Below, one piece after another: positions 35,607 to 44,648 of a DNA stretch of 64,000 nucleotides. The stretch is from positions 1 to 64,000 of the forward strand of contig CAYTOK010000011.1 in assembly GCA_964439595.1 (NCBI GenBank). The letters run 5' to 3'. The notes under the pieces are model-generated. The model was not told the origin of the DNA and ran no database searches. It worked only from the letters and a program-made list of their open reading frames with translations. The translations under genes were made by a program, and so were the position numbers. The DNA comes from CAIJXB01 sp964439595 (GTDB lineage: Bacteria; Chlamydiota; Chlamydiia; Chlamydiales; Rhabdochlamydiaceae). Within the stretch, counting starts at the first letter, position 1. Each line of letters begins with the position of its first letter.

Positions 35607-36962
35607 CTACGGTCTGCAATACCTCAAATTACGAGTCCTACCAGTGCGCCGAATCAACCCCTTCTCAACAAGCATATTAAGCCATCTTTGCGCAGTAGCC
35701 CGAGAAATAGAAAATTTATTCATTACATCCTGCGTCGTAATTTCATTTTGCAAATAAAATAAAGAGAGCACATCCTCTGCAGTTTGCACTTTATTAAAAG
35801 TCTTCTTAGCGGAGACTCTTGGTAAAATACATTTTATAAAATTTGCTCCTTCAATAATCTGAGGCTTTTCAAGACCCAACTCTTCATAATTTTTAAAAAT
35901 ATTAATAAATCCAGTTCCCATTTTTTCCACAAGTCCCATTTCTCGAAAAACCTTGCAAATAGCCGGATTACGCAAATAGGTTAGCCCTTCCAATAACTGA
36001 TCTTGCTCAATAGGCCCTGGAAAATTCCCAGGGCTAAAAAACTCCAAACGATCATCATAAATAGCAATTTTTGACGGAGCTGATATATGATAATTTCGAT
36101 GTATTAATAAATTCAATAAAGCCTCTCTAAACGCCACTTCAGGTATTTCCAATTTTTCCTCTCTGACAAGTCCTTTAATAGAAAATGCCTTAGAAAGACG
36201 GTTAAAAATAAAATGATGAGCTTGCTGAAATTGATTTAAAAGAGTTCCTTCACAATCTATCGAAGCAATAGCCTCCCTCCCTTCTATTCCCTGAAAATGC
36301 GTCACAATAATCATAGCTTCCGATAAAAAGAATTGAGGAGATTTTCCAAAATGCAATATACCCGCATAAGTAGGAAAAAGTTCAGAGTGCTCTTCGACAG
36401 CTAACGAATAAGACCGTAAAACATCCCTGGTTACTTTTGCAGAGGCTTGATTCTTTCTTCCGTTAAGGAAATTTTGCACTAATTGATCATCAAGGACATC
36501 GATGTTAGCCTTGTAAACCGGCAACTTTTCAAAATCTATTCCTCGAGATTGCCATTTTAATTCTTCAGTCATAAAGGAATTAGCACGCACCGTACTACTA
36601 CCAACACGAACATACGTTCCTTTTTCTATGCCTTCTGACTTTCTAAAATAAGGTTTATTCATTCCTGACGAAACGGAAATTATAAATACAACCTTATCTC
36701 CAAATGTTTGAGTAGCAACTAGGGGAATGATCGGGGGATAACATGCTTCATAAATAATATTATCTACAACCTCAAACAGTTTATCTATTTGATCTTCAGA
36801 AAGCCCCACCACGACTCGGTTATCATCAACACCAAGTATAAGGCGGCCCCCCTTCTGATTGCAAAATCCGATAATTGTTTTAATAATTTGTTCGTTTTTC
36901 GGTATTTCTCTTTTAAATTCCAATAAAGCGGACTCAGACTCCGGATAGCGCAATACACTCAT
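35607..36962 (-). CDS. AlbA_2/Schlafen-type ATP-binding transcriptional regulator
   Basis: A 451-residue protein of the COG2865 type. The N-terminal AlbA_2 domain has ALLEFKREIPKNEQIIKTI and FCNQKGGRLILGVDDN; the middle has a GHKL-like ATPase region (REALLNLLIHRNY, FFSPGNFPGPI, MGLVEKMGTG); the end carries a winged helix (ITTQDVMNKFSISRATAQRWL). The start follows GAGGAGAAATAC, better than an upstream ATG. The promoter side holds three copies of a CTCATTTGACTCATT element, suggesting autoregulation. Such regulators are common in accessory regions and next to defence or toxin genes. Confidence 0.88.
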   Translation of the reverse strand: MSVLRYPESESALLEFKREIPKNEQIIKTIIGFCNQKGGRLILGVDDNRVVVGLSEDQIDKLFEVVDNIIYEACYPPIIPLVATQTFGDKVVFIISVSSGMNKPYFRKSEGIEKGTYVRVGSSTVRANSFMTEELKWQSRGIDFEKLPVYKANIDVLDDQLVQNFLNGRKNQASAKVTRDVLRSYSLAVEEHSELFPTYAGILHFGKSPQFFLSEAMIIVTHFQGIEGREAIASIDCEGTLLNQFQQAHHFIFNRLSKAFSIKGLVREEKLEIPEVAFREALLNLLIHRNYHISAPSKIAIYDDRLEFFSPGNFPGPIEQDQLLEGLTYLRNPAICKVFREMGLVEKMGTGFINIFKNYEELGLEKPQIIEGANFIKCILPRVSAKKTFNKVQTAEDVLSLFYLQNEITTQDVMNKFSISRATAQRWLNMLVEKGLIRRTGRTRNLRYCRP

Positions 36963-36971
36963 GTATTTCTC

Positions 36972-37019
36972 CTCATTTGACTCATTTAACCTAATCATGC
37001 CTCAAATGAGTCAAATGAG
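36972..37019. promoter_or_regulatory. Perfect 16-base inverted repeat upstream of the AlbA regulator
   Basis: CTCATTTGACTCATTT (36972-36987) is repeated inverted as AAATGAGTCAAATGAG (37004-37019), with 16 bases between. The left arm is 10 bases upstream of the start codon and its complement includes the ribosome binding site, so a protein bound here would block expression. Probable operator. Confidence 0.7.
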
Positions 37020-37052
37020 TCAAATTAAATAAAAAATTCCAGTTATTTTCTC

Positions 37053-37067
37053 CTCATTTGACTCATT
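37053..37067. repeat. Third copy of the regulator-linked repeat
   Basis: CTCATTTGACTCATT again, in direct orientation to the first arm and preceded by the same TTCTC bases. It lies between the AlbA regulator and the MFS gene, so it may be a further operator or a remnant of a duplicated leader. Confidence 0.65.
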
Positions 37068-37128
37068 AACTTAATTGAACCACTCAAACAGGGAGGGCGG
37101 ATCCAAAGCAATTTTCTCTAATTAAATA

Positions 37129-38349
37129 TTAAGCATGAACTCGCGTATTTAAATATCTTCTATACTTTGGTAGCCACCAAAGGAAACAACCATAGGAAAA
37201 GGTCATAATAAGAACTAAAAATACAATGCTATTCATGCTAATGAATTCTTCTATCATGAGACTAACTACGTAAGTCGCAAGCATCTGTAAAACAGATGAA
37301 GTCAAACTGACAACAGAAAGAGCCCTCCCCATATACTCATTAGAAACATTTTTCATAAGAATAGAATTTAAAATGATTTTTATAGAAGAGTTTGACAGCC
37401 CAAAGAAAAAAAATAGCGGAGAAGAAATCACAGCTTCTCGATTAAAAAATAAAAACAACAACGCAACCACTGCAACCGATAAACACATGTTGATAGAAGC
37501 CACGTGTGAATATTTTGAAAGAACGTATATGATAACTAATCCAGCTACGCTCCCTCCTACTCCATAGCTCATATTCATTATGCCGTACATGACTACATCC
37601 GCACTAAGATGCTGTGAAATATAATGAGGCATAACAATGTCCAGTGTTACAGCAGCAACGTAAGGCAGTACCATAATAACAGCAAAAATGAACATCCATA
37701 TATGAGATTTCAAGTACAGCAAACCCTGTGAATATTTATGCCTAATCCGATCTTTAGCAGCTTTATACACAAGGGACTGATGCTCTATGTTATAGAGCAA
37801 AATATTAGAAATGAAAAAAGAAAACACCTCCATCCCTAAAATCACTTTCATCCCGAATAAGTTATAAAATACCCCTGTCAATAAGGCAGCTATAAGCATG
37901 CTAACTTGTATGCTCACTTCTATAAAAGACTGCCATTTCACCACATCTTTTTGCTCTATAAGCTCTTGCATAAAGGCTCTTGATGCCGACATATAGACAT
38001 GGAGACCTAACCCCCCTACAAAAGCTAACATATAGGCAAAAATTACATTAAATTGGTTGTACGACATTAAACAAATTATTACAGATATGAAGAGAGCTCT
38101 CAAAAAATTAGAAAAAACAAGAATAGACTTTCTATTAAAATGATCTGAAATGACCCCTGCAAAAAAAGCAGCTATTATCCCTCCCAAAATACCTAAAAAC
38201 ATCACAATGCCAACAGCATTACTATCTCCTGTTTTCTGGAGGACAAACCAATTTAAACTAATAAATGACATCCCAGAGCCAAACTGAGAAACAACATCGC
38301 AAAGTAAATATTTTCTAATATTGTTTTTTCTCACTGACATAGCTTTCAT
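37129..38349 (-). CDS. MFS transporter
   Basis: A 406-residue, twelve-helix major facilitator of the MFS_3/EntS-like kind. The intracellular loop motif DHFNRKSILVFSNFLRAL follows helix 2, and the N-terminus QFGSGMSFISLNWFVLQKTG is typical of this subgroup. Substrate is unknown; relatives export drugs or siderophores. The gene is same-strand with, and upstream of, the AlbA regulator and has dyad repeats about 80-190 bases upstream of its start. Confidence 0.88.
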   Translation of the reverse strand: MKAMSVRKNNIRKYLLCDVVSQFGSGMSFISLNWFVLQKTGDSNAVGIVMFLGILGGIIAAFFAGVISDHFNRKSILVFSNFLRALFISVIICLMSYNQFNVIFAYMLAFVGGLGLHVYMSASRAFMQELIEQKDVVKWQSFIEVSIQVSMLIAALLTGVFYNLFGMKVILGMEVFSFFISNILLYNIEHQSLVYKAAKDRIRHKYSQGLLYLKSHIWMFIFAVIMVLPYVAAVTLDIVMPHYISQHLSADVVMYGIMNMSYGVGGSVAGLVIIYVLSKYSHVASINMCLSVAVVALLFLFFNREAVISSPLFFFFGLSNSSIKIILNSILMKNVSNEYMGRALSVVSLTSSVLQMLATYVVSLMIEEFISMNSIVFLVLIMTFSYGCFLWWLPKYRRYLNTRVHA

Positions 38350-38736
38350 AAGATATTACATCTCCAAAATAAAGCTCTACTTTAACTATTTGTGATTTTT
38401 TAAAACAGAAAGATTTGAGGCGCCAAATTCGGAGTCCTATCCGAAAATGGCGGCCAATTTCGGAATTAGAGCCCTATTTTCCCCTATTTTTTTGAATAAA
38501 CCCCAAAAATGAACGCCATTTCCGGAGTGAACTCCGAGATAAATTAACCTAAAAAGACTGTAAAATCCGATTATTTAGAAAAACAAAACTTTCAAAGTTA
38601 TTTACAGAGAAAACAAGAATTTCAACTCTCATATAGATAGGTATTTTACACCCACAAAACAATTATCGAATACCGGTAAGCTGTATATCACATTCTTAAG
38701 ACGAGCCTCAAACAAAGTCTCTTCATCAAGATTCCC
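38350..38736. other. Intergenic region with GCCAATTTCGGA repeats
   Basis: About 390 bases with no convincing gene. It holds three direct copies (38422, 38453 and 38515) and one inverted copy (38440-38451) of a degenerate GCCAWTTTCGGA element, forming the dyads TTCGGA-N6-TCCGAA (38428-38445) and CGGAGT-GA-ACTCCG (38523-38536). These look like operators for the MFS gene or remains of a mobile sequence. Confidence 0.6.
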
Positions 38737-39294
38737 TTAAAGGGCAACCTTCTTTTCTGTAGCCCTCTGCTCCTCTACTATCTTTAAAGCTTCTGCATAT
38801 GGCTCTTTATGAATTACTACATAGGGTTTATTCCCAGGTTGATCCAGCGAGTAATCCACCACACCTTTTGTTACACCAAAACAAGCTATTTTATCAAAAG
38901 GAACACTGTGCCCATCAGGCTCTTTACTCCAAATGCTAATATCAACGCCTTCAACCGTAAAGGGATAGTTGTGCAAATAAGGCCTTACCTTTTTATCATT
39001 GTTAATAGCTGACAAATATTCCTGTGTTGCACTCACCAACAAGTCCCTTGCTTTCCCCTCATCAACTTCTTCAAAATATTGAAAACTCATAGACATATGA
39101 TAAATATCACCCATCATCCCCCCGCCAGTCCCAATACAAAGTAATCCCAACTCTTTTTGCAATTTCTTTGCCGTTCTAGCTGTAATCCTATCTGCTATAC
39201 GTTCATAATTTTCATCTTCAATTGTAGCACTAAACATTCCACAAGATATACATACAACAAATAAGCTTAACATAGCCAAAATACAATACTTCAC
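38737..39294 (-). CDS. Exported small protein coupled to the RHS gene, immunity candidate
   Basis: A 185-residue protein of unknown family with a hydrophobic signal peptide (MKYCILAMLSLFVVCISCG) and a soluble mature part. Its GTG start overlaps the TGA stop of the RHS gene (GTGA), with GGGGGAA as ribosome binding site, so its translation is tied to the RHS protein. A small gene directly after an RHS gene is the usual place of the cognate immunity protein, and export would fit a toxin acting outside the cytoplasm. The immunity role is inference. A lipoprotein variant is possible, as a cysteine lies near the cleavage site. Confidence 0.65.
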   Translation of the reverse strand: MKYCILAMLSLFVVCISCGMFSATIEDENYERIADRITARTAKKLQKELGLLCIGTGGGMMGDIYHMSMSFQYFEEVDEGKARDLLVSATQEYLSAINNDKKVRPYLHNYPFTVEGVDISIWSKEPDGHSVPFDKIACFGVTKGVVDYSLDQPGNKPYVVIHKEPYAEALKIVEEQRATEKKVAL

Positions 39295-42200
39295 ATTTCC
39301 CCCAAAACACCTGCGTCAAGATAATTTTTTAAGTCTCTTTTAATTACATCCTTAAATGTCGGACTGTTAAAGCTATGATCGTGGAATGAAGCATCCGGGT
39401 GCGGTCTTAAAATAATCAATTCTCTTGAGTCTAGGACATTTTGCACTATATCATTAGCAGACCCCACAATTACAGTTGAATAAGGGACAAAATCTCTAAA
39501 GCTAGCGTAATTAAATGAATCAAAGCACATCCTTTTAGGAACAACTTTTGCTGGAGCTATGGCAAGCACAATACACCTTTGCTGAAATGAGTCTCTTAAC
39601 CCGTTTAAAGCACTGTACATTTGAAGAGCTCCCTCACTATGAACTACCCAAAACATTTTTTTATTCGGAGACGAAGTGTTCTCGAAATCAAATTTAACAA
39701 TCGAATCACGAATGAGCCTGACAGAGGGGGGCTCATAACGCAAAGAGGTCTCTGCCACGCAGCGTCCCACATCAAAAATCGCTCCGTTTGTAGTATTATA
39801 TACATTATTCGTCTTTATGCCACCTCCAAATTCACTTATCATAGAAGAATACTGATAAGCTTCATAAGAAGTGGTATTTATTCCATTTACAAAGCCTATT
39901 TGTCCAGAAAACTCTTGACTCCCCACACTGTAGTATTGGGAAGGAGGCTGAAAGAGGGCTTTTGCCATAAAGCCTGCATCTGGAGGAGTATAGAGCTCCC
40001 CTGTGCCAAAATCATAAACAGGCTGCGGTGCAAGGCCATAAAGATCTAAACTGCTTAAAGTGTTATTTTTTAAAAAGGCATAAACATTTGGTCCAGCGGT
40101 TAACCCTAAAGGGTCCTGCGTAAGCCACCTGCCAAGCTCAGGCATGTAATACCTTCTACCGTAATAAATAAATCCCGTCTCGGTATCTACCCGTTTAGAA
40201 GAAAATCGCCAAGGGTGTGGGGAGGAAGGAGCGCTTGTCGGCACCCCAAAAGCTGTATAGGTAAAATATTTTATAGTAGACTTTTCTACATCTAAAAGGG
40301 CTGCGACATTTCCTTGGAGGTCACAAAAAGGAATATATACTTTATCATATAATTCAAAAGCTATTGCTGCACCTATCTCAGCGTAGGAGGTGCTACCTAG
40401 AACCCTGAGCTCTATAAATCTGCCAGAAGAATCTACTGCACCTATCTCATTTTGTTCGTCATAAATAAAATACGTAGCAGAATCTAACACCCAATCCCTT
40501 TCTTGATGGTATACTTTTTTACTAAGTCGTCTATGAAAAGCATCGTAGGTATAAGCTACCTTTTTAGAGCATTCTTCGACTGATATGAGCCTATCTAAAG
40601 CATCATATTTAAGAGTTTTTCCCTGATATCGAAGAGGATTACCACTTGCATCGTATTCTAAAGCTGAGGTTTGATTTAGTGCATTAATTTGATAGGACTG
40701 GTGATCTGCTTTTATCCTATTATAAAGGGCATCGTGAGCATAGGTGTGCTTGTTTTCTTTTTTTAATTGATATGTCTCATCATATCTATAAGACTTTTCT
40801 ACGTCTCTATACTCCATTTCTTTTAAATTACCCACCGCATCAAATTCCAGATGTTTTTGGGTAAAATAGGGTGAATCTAAAAAAACTACTCTTCCTAAAA
40901 GATCATGTGTTTTTCTTATTTCTCCTGCTCCAAATGGCAACTTTTGGAGCAAAATATTGCCGGAAAGATCTCTATCTACATATTCATGACAGTAAGAAAA
41001 AATACCCCTAGAATTATATCTGGAAACTTTTTGTAAATAAAGAGCGCTGTAATTATAGGCAATAGATGACCCATCAGAAAAAGCAAGCTCTGTTTTCCTT
41101 CCCTGGGAATCATATTTTCTAGCTGTAGAAACTCCGACAGGAAGAGTTTCTTTAAAAAGCCTACCTCTAAAGTCATATGTCCTTGCAACGGCTTCTTGAC
41201 TGTTTTCATCTAGAGCTAAAAGAACATTGCCAAAACAGTCGTACTCATAAGAGTAACAAATAGAGCTATCGGATGAAAATTCAGAAACAACCTGTCCCCT
41301 GTCATTATATACAAGAGTTATGTCAACCCCATTTGGCTTATGAGTATTTACAAGCTGACCTGCTGTGTTGTAGGTGTAGTAAGTAGTCTTAGCATCTATC
41401 GTATCTGCTCCTTCAGTAAATGATTCGATGCGATTCCTACAGTCGTAGCTCCAAACATTAGTAGCGACTCTTTCTGACAAAGTCACTTTTTTGTTGGTTA
41501 GATTACAGCGCAGATCATATTGATACTCTTCTTTAGAAATAAGATGTCCTGGGGCGCTATACTTTTCTATCTTAGCCACCTTGCCATTTGCTAAGAAGAT
41601 CTCTTCTATACGAAATCCCATAGGATCTATAACTGTTTTACTATTTACTGCTATGCCATAGGACATATCCGTCTTATGTCCCAAAGCATTTATATGAGAA
41701 GACACCCTATTAAATTCATCGTAATGGGTCCAATCTGTAGATTCATTACCGTTAATTTCTTTGGTTATAAAGATCCTATTACCAGCAGAGTCATATCCAT
41801 AAATAACCTTCTCTAGAACCCTAGAAAACTCGTCTATCTTTCTTTCTTCTTCGACCCTGTTTAAGAAATCATATTCCGTTTGAAGCGTCAACTTTCCCTG
41901 AGTTGTCTTATAGAGTCTACCTAAGGTGTCATACTCATAAAAGGTTCTTTCTCCCCTTGATTCTTCACAAATCTTCCTACCTGCTACGTCATAATAATAC
42001 GAGGTGACAACCCCTTCAGGGTCTGTTTGACTAACCAAATTAAAAGCATCATAGGCAAATTGCTCTAAAGCGTAGGGGGTTTGCTTTGTAAGTACTCTAT
42101 CAAAAGCATCATAAGTATACGTAGTTTTTAAGCCCGACTGATCTACGTGACATTCTAAGGTGCCGTTGGGATAATACTGAAAAAGCTCTTCTCCTCCATC

Positions 42201-44495
42201 TGGATAAACAACTCTAGTTGGCTGCCCTCTAATATTATATGTCGTACGTACAGCAAATCCTTCTGCATCTATAGATGAAATAGGAAATCCTAAGCTGTTA
42301 TAGCTAACCGCTTCCTTCCCCCCGTTAGGGAAATACGTAGCAACCATATTGCCAAAACAGTCGTACTCATACCTTGTTTTCTGATTATACTCGTCCACCT
42401 CTGCAATCTTACAACCCTTATAATCGTATCTATAGCTATAGTCCCTTTGTAAATGGGCTCCTTTTTCTGTAAAAAAAATAGGTCTATTCATAAGATCATA
42501 AGTAACCTCTACCGTTGTTTTTCCTTCAAACCCGGCAGATTCAATCTTATTTCCTGACTCATCATATTTATAAGTAGCTACCTGCCCTATAGGATTAGAT
42601 TCTAAAACAAGCCTTCCTTTCAAATAAGAGTAACTCATTTTGTAGCAAAGAGTATTACTACCATCATAAATTTCTTTTTCTGAAATATGACCTTCCGGAG
42701 AGTAATGTAAAAGTGTTCGCCCCAAAAAAAGACGATTAGCATCAGAGCCAGCCCACTCTTCAATGCTAGCAGGCATCCCAGGATAAGGGGCTCTATCTGT
42801 CCTATGACCTATTGCCTTCACTAACCTTGTGCCTGAGGAGGCATCTTCTACAATTTCCTGAAATAACACATTTCTACCGTTGTATTTGTAGATAGCTTTT
42901 TTCTTTAATACACCAAGATCATAATAAGAAGCCTCCGTAACTAAGGGGGTCTTTTTAAGATACGAAAAATCTACTCGCAATCCAGAATCTTCTTCCTGTC
43001 TTAAAAGCAACCCAGCTCCATCTTGACTATACATATAATGTGTAGAATATTTCTCTACCCCCTCTTCTATAGGGATACCTTCCTTATCTAAAGAAAAAAA
43101 GCTGCCTCGCCCGGTAAGATCTCCTAATACTTTTTCTTCTATAACATTACCCCAGGTATCATAAAAATAATGGATAGCCTTTACCGGTTTCTTATCGATA
43201 TCAAAAAAAATTTTATAAATGAGATTATAGGCATCTTTTGTTTTAGGGTTACCGAAGATAAATTTCACCCTACTATGAAAAGCTCCTTCCTTAGTAAAAT
43301 AATCAATCTTTGTAAGGTGCAAATCATCATTCCAATAATACACCCTATAGGCCCCATAGACATCTTCTACCCTTGTGCGTTTATTTGAGACGTCGTAAAT
43401 AAAGCGATGAGAAAGGGCCAGGGTCCCGTCTTCTTTGGATGGGACGGTAGTTTCCTTGACCCTAAGACAAACCGGGTCTTGTTTTACTAGATGTTCCCCC
43501 TTATAACGATCCCCTCTCACATAGTACGAAATATGAAAAGACCGATTACCAGGCCTTGTAATAGAAGAAACAAGTCTCTTATCTCTATAATGAAAATAAT
43601 GAATTCGCTGCGTACCACTCTCGCTAGACTCTACTTCTTTTAGCTGATACCCTTCAGTTTCTCCTGAATCATACTCAAAGAACCTATACTCAAAATGCCT
43701 GCCGTCACTTGTTTCTACTCCATAGTTATTTCTGCCTGTGTTACCACGGCCCATATGAGGATAAAAGCGAATCCAAGCATAAGTAACATCTTCATAATGA
43801 CTTGTGGATCTAATCTCCCATACGTCATCTTCCTCGTCAGGCCAATCATAAATAATCCTATTGCCATTAGGAAGTTCTTCTCGAATTAACCGGTATGTTT
43901 TAGGAAGTCCTGCTTTTTTTTTCTGCTCAGGATTTTGAAAAATCCACTTAAGAGCCCTTTTAGCTTTTTTTAAAAAACCTCGAACCTTTCGCTCATAGAT
44001 ATGATATTTTCTTTTTATTCCATCGGGGGCAAATACAATGAACGTCTTCCCATCCTCTGCCATTACTATGCGTTGATTTTTTAAGTTAGTCTTAGCAGAC
44101 AGTTTACCACTAGCTGTATTAGTCCACCCCTTAAGATCCTGCCCATCGACTTCTTCTAAACGAAAAGGCGTGTATACGTCCTCATAATCTGTTCTGGTAT
44201 AAGTGAGTTTAGTACCGCTTGGCTGTATCAGATCAATTCTATTTGTATACTCAGATACAATAGCCTGATGATATGAGTGAAATTGCCAAAAACCTTCTCC
44301 CTTATTGCTTATATAACTTCTTTGCAACCGTATGGGCTCAACACCTTTTACAACAAGATCTTCTTCTTGCAAGTAAAGATCCCCTGTAATGACGCTAACA
44401 CCATCTACAAGCGTCTCCGGATGGTTTTCTGTGACGGCAATATCACCCTGTAAAAATCGCAAAATAAGACAGAAAAAGAAAAGAAAATAGTGCAT
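39291..44495 (-). CDS. RHS-repeat protein with hydrolase-like C-terminal domain
   Basis: A 1734-residue protein, the largest here. A signal peptide is followed by a DUF6531-like opening (VDGVSVITGDLYLQEEDLVV), then many YD repeats (for example YTYDAFDRVL, YEYDCFGNM) and the RHS core end FSSKRVDTETGFIYYGRRYY...GRWLTQDPLGL near residue 1430-1460. The C-terminus from about 1485 is unrelated to the repeats. It has WVVHSEGALQMYSALNGL (serine near 1620, lipase-like GxSxG variant), ANDIV and HDHSFNS, which could form a Ser-Asp-His triad; this pattern recalls the chlamydial DUF687 family. RHS shells enclose and release C-terminal toxins; an enzyme acting on lipids or another ester is inferred. Confidence 0.9.
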   Translation of the reverse strand: MHYFLFFFCLILRFLQGDIAVTENHPETLVDGVSVITGDLYLQEEDLVVKGVEPIRLQRSYISNKGEGFWQFHSYHQAIVSEYTNRIDLIQPSGTKLTYTRTDYEDVYTPFRLEEVDGQDLKGWTNTASGKLSAKTNLKNQRIVMAEDGKTFIVFAPDGIKRKYHIYERKVRGFLKKAKRALKWIFQNPEQKKKAGLPKTYRLIREELPNGNRIIYDWPDEEDDVWEIRSTSHYEDVTYAWIRFYPHMGRGNTGRNNYGVETSDGRHFEYRFFEYDSGETEGYQLKEVESSESGTQRIHYFHYRDKRLVSSITRPGNRSFHISYYVRGDRYKGEHLVKQDPVCLRVKETTVPSKEDGTLALSHRFIYDVSNKRTRVEDVYGAYRVYYWNDDLHLTKIDYFTKEGAFHSRVKFIFGNPKTKDAYNLIYKIFFDIDKKPVKAIHYFYDTWGNVIEEKVLGDLTGRGSFFSLDKEGIPIEEGVEKYSTHYMYSQDGAGLLLRQEEDSGLRVDFSYLKKTPLVTEASYYDLGVLKKKAIYKYNGRNVLFQEIVEDASSGTRLVKAIGHRTDRAPYPGMPASIEEWAGSDANRLFLGRTLLHYSPEGHISEKEIYDGSNTLCYKMSYSYLKGRLVLESNPIGQVATYKYDESGNKIESAGFEGKTTVEVTYDLMNRPIFFTEKGAHLQRDYSYRYDYKGCKIAEVDEYNQKTRYEYDCFGNMVATYFPNGGKEAVSYNSLGFPISSIDAEGFAVRTTYNIRGQPTRVVYPDGGEELFQYYPNGTLECHVDQSGLKTTYTYDAFDRVLTKQTPYALEQFAYDAFNLVSQTDPEGVVTSYYYDVAGRKICEESRGERTFYEYDTLGRLYKTTQGKLTLQTEYDFLNRVEEERKIDEFSRVLEKVIYGYDSAGNRIFITKEINGNESTDWTHYDEFNRVSSHINALGHKTDMSYGIAVNSKTVIDPMGFRIEEIFLANGKVAKIEKYSAPGHLISKEEYQYDLRCNLTNKKVTLSERVATNVWSYDCRNRIESFTEGADTIDAKTTYYTYNTAGQLVNTHKPNGVDITLVYNDRGQVVSEFSSDSSICYSYEYDCFGNVLLALDENSQEAVARTYDFRGRLFKETLPVGVSTARKYDSQGRKTELAFSDGSSIAYNYSALYLQKVSRYNSRGIFSYCHEYVDRDLSGNILLQKLPFGAGEIRKTHDLLGRVVFLDSPYFTQKHLEFDAVGNLKEMEYRDVEKSYRYDETYQLKKENKHTYAHDALYNRIKADHQSYQINALNQTSALEYDASGNPLRYQGKTLKYDALDRLISVEECSKKVAYTYDAFHRRLSKKVYHQERDWVLDSATYFIYDEQNEIGAVDSSGRFIELRVLGSTSYAEIGAAIAFELYDKVYIPFCDLQGNVAALLDVEKSTIKYFTYTAFGVPTSAPSSPHPWRFSSKRVDTETGFIYYGRRYYMPELGRWLTQDPLGLTAGPNVYAFLKNNTLSSLDLYGLAPQPVYDFGTGELYTPPDAGFMAKALFQPPSQYYSVGSQEFSGQIGFVNGINTTSYEAYQYSSMISEFGGGIKTNNVYNTTNGAIFDVGRCVAETSLRYEPPSVRLIRDSIVKFDFENTSSPNKKMFWVVHSEGALQMYSALNGLRDSFQQRCIVLAIAPAKVVPKRMCFDSFNYASFRDFVPYSTVIVGSANDIVQNVLDSRELIILRPHPDASFHDHSFNSPTFKDVIKRDLKNYLDAGVLGEM

Positions 44496-44600
44496 ACAAT
44501 TCCCCTATAAAAACAGGAAATTCACGGTAACACAGCTTTTTCTTTTCCTTAAAGAAAAAATCCACTTCCTAATAATTATATCTACAAAGCATTCTTGTTT

Positions 44601-44630
44601 TTGACAAAGAAACAATAAAAATCACATAAC
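44601..44630 (+). promoter_or_regulatory. Possible promoter of tyrP-like gene
   Basis: A perfect TTGACA (44601-44606) and CATAAC (44625-44630, four of six -10 matches) with 18-base spacing, just upstream of the permease ATG. Confidence 0.45.
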
Positions 44631-44648
44631 ACTGAAAAAAGGTTTTTT

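Noticed and set aside
36966..37067. Small CRISPR array
   Set aside because: Only three copies, one inverted, with unequal spacing and no cas genes; fits operator repeats better.
38422..38536. CRISPR or IS terminal repeats
   Set aside because: The copies are degenerate, unevenly spaced and mixed in orientation, with no transposase or cas gene nearby.
39621..40049. 142-codon frame opposite the RHS gene
   Set aside because: It lies wholly within the RHS C-terminal coding region and has no ribosome binding site; a shadow frame.
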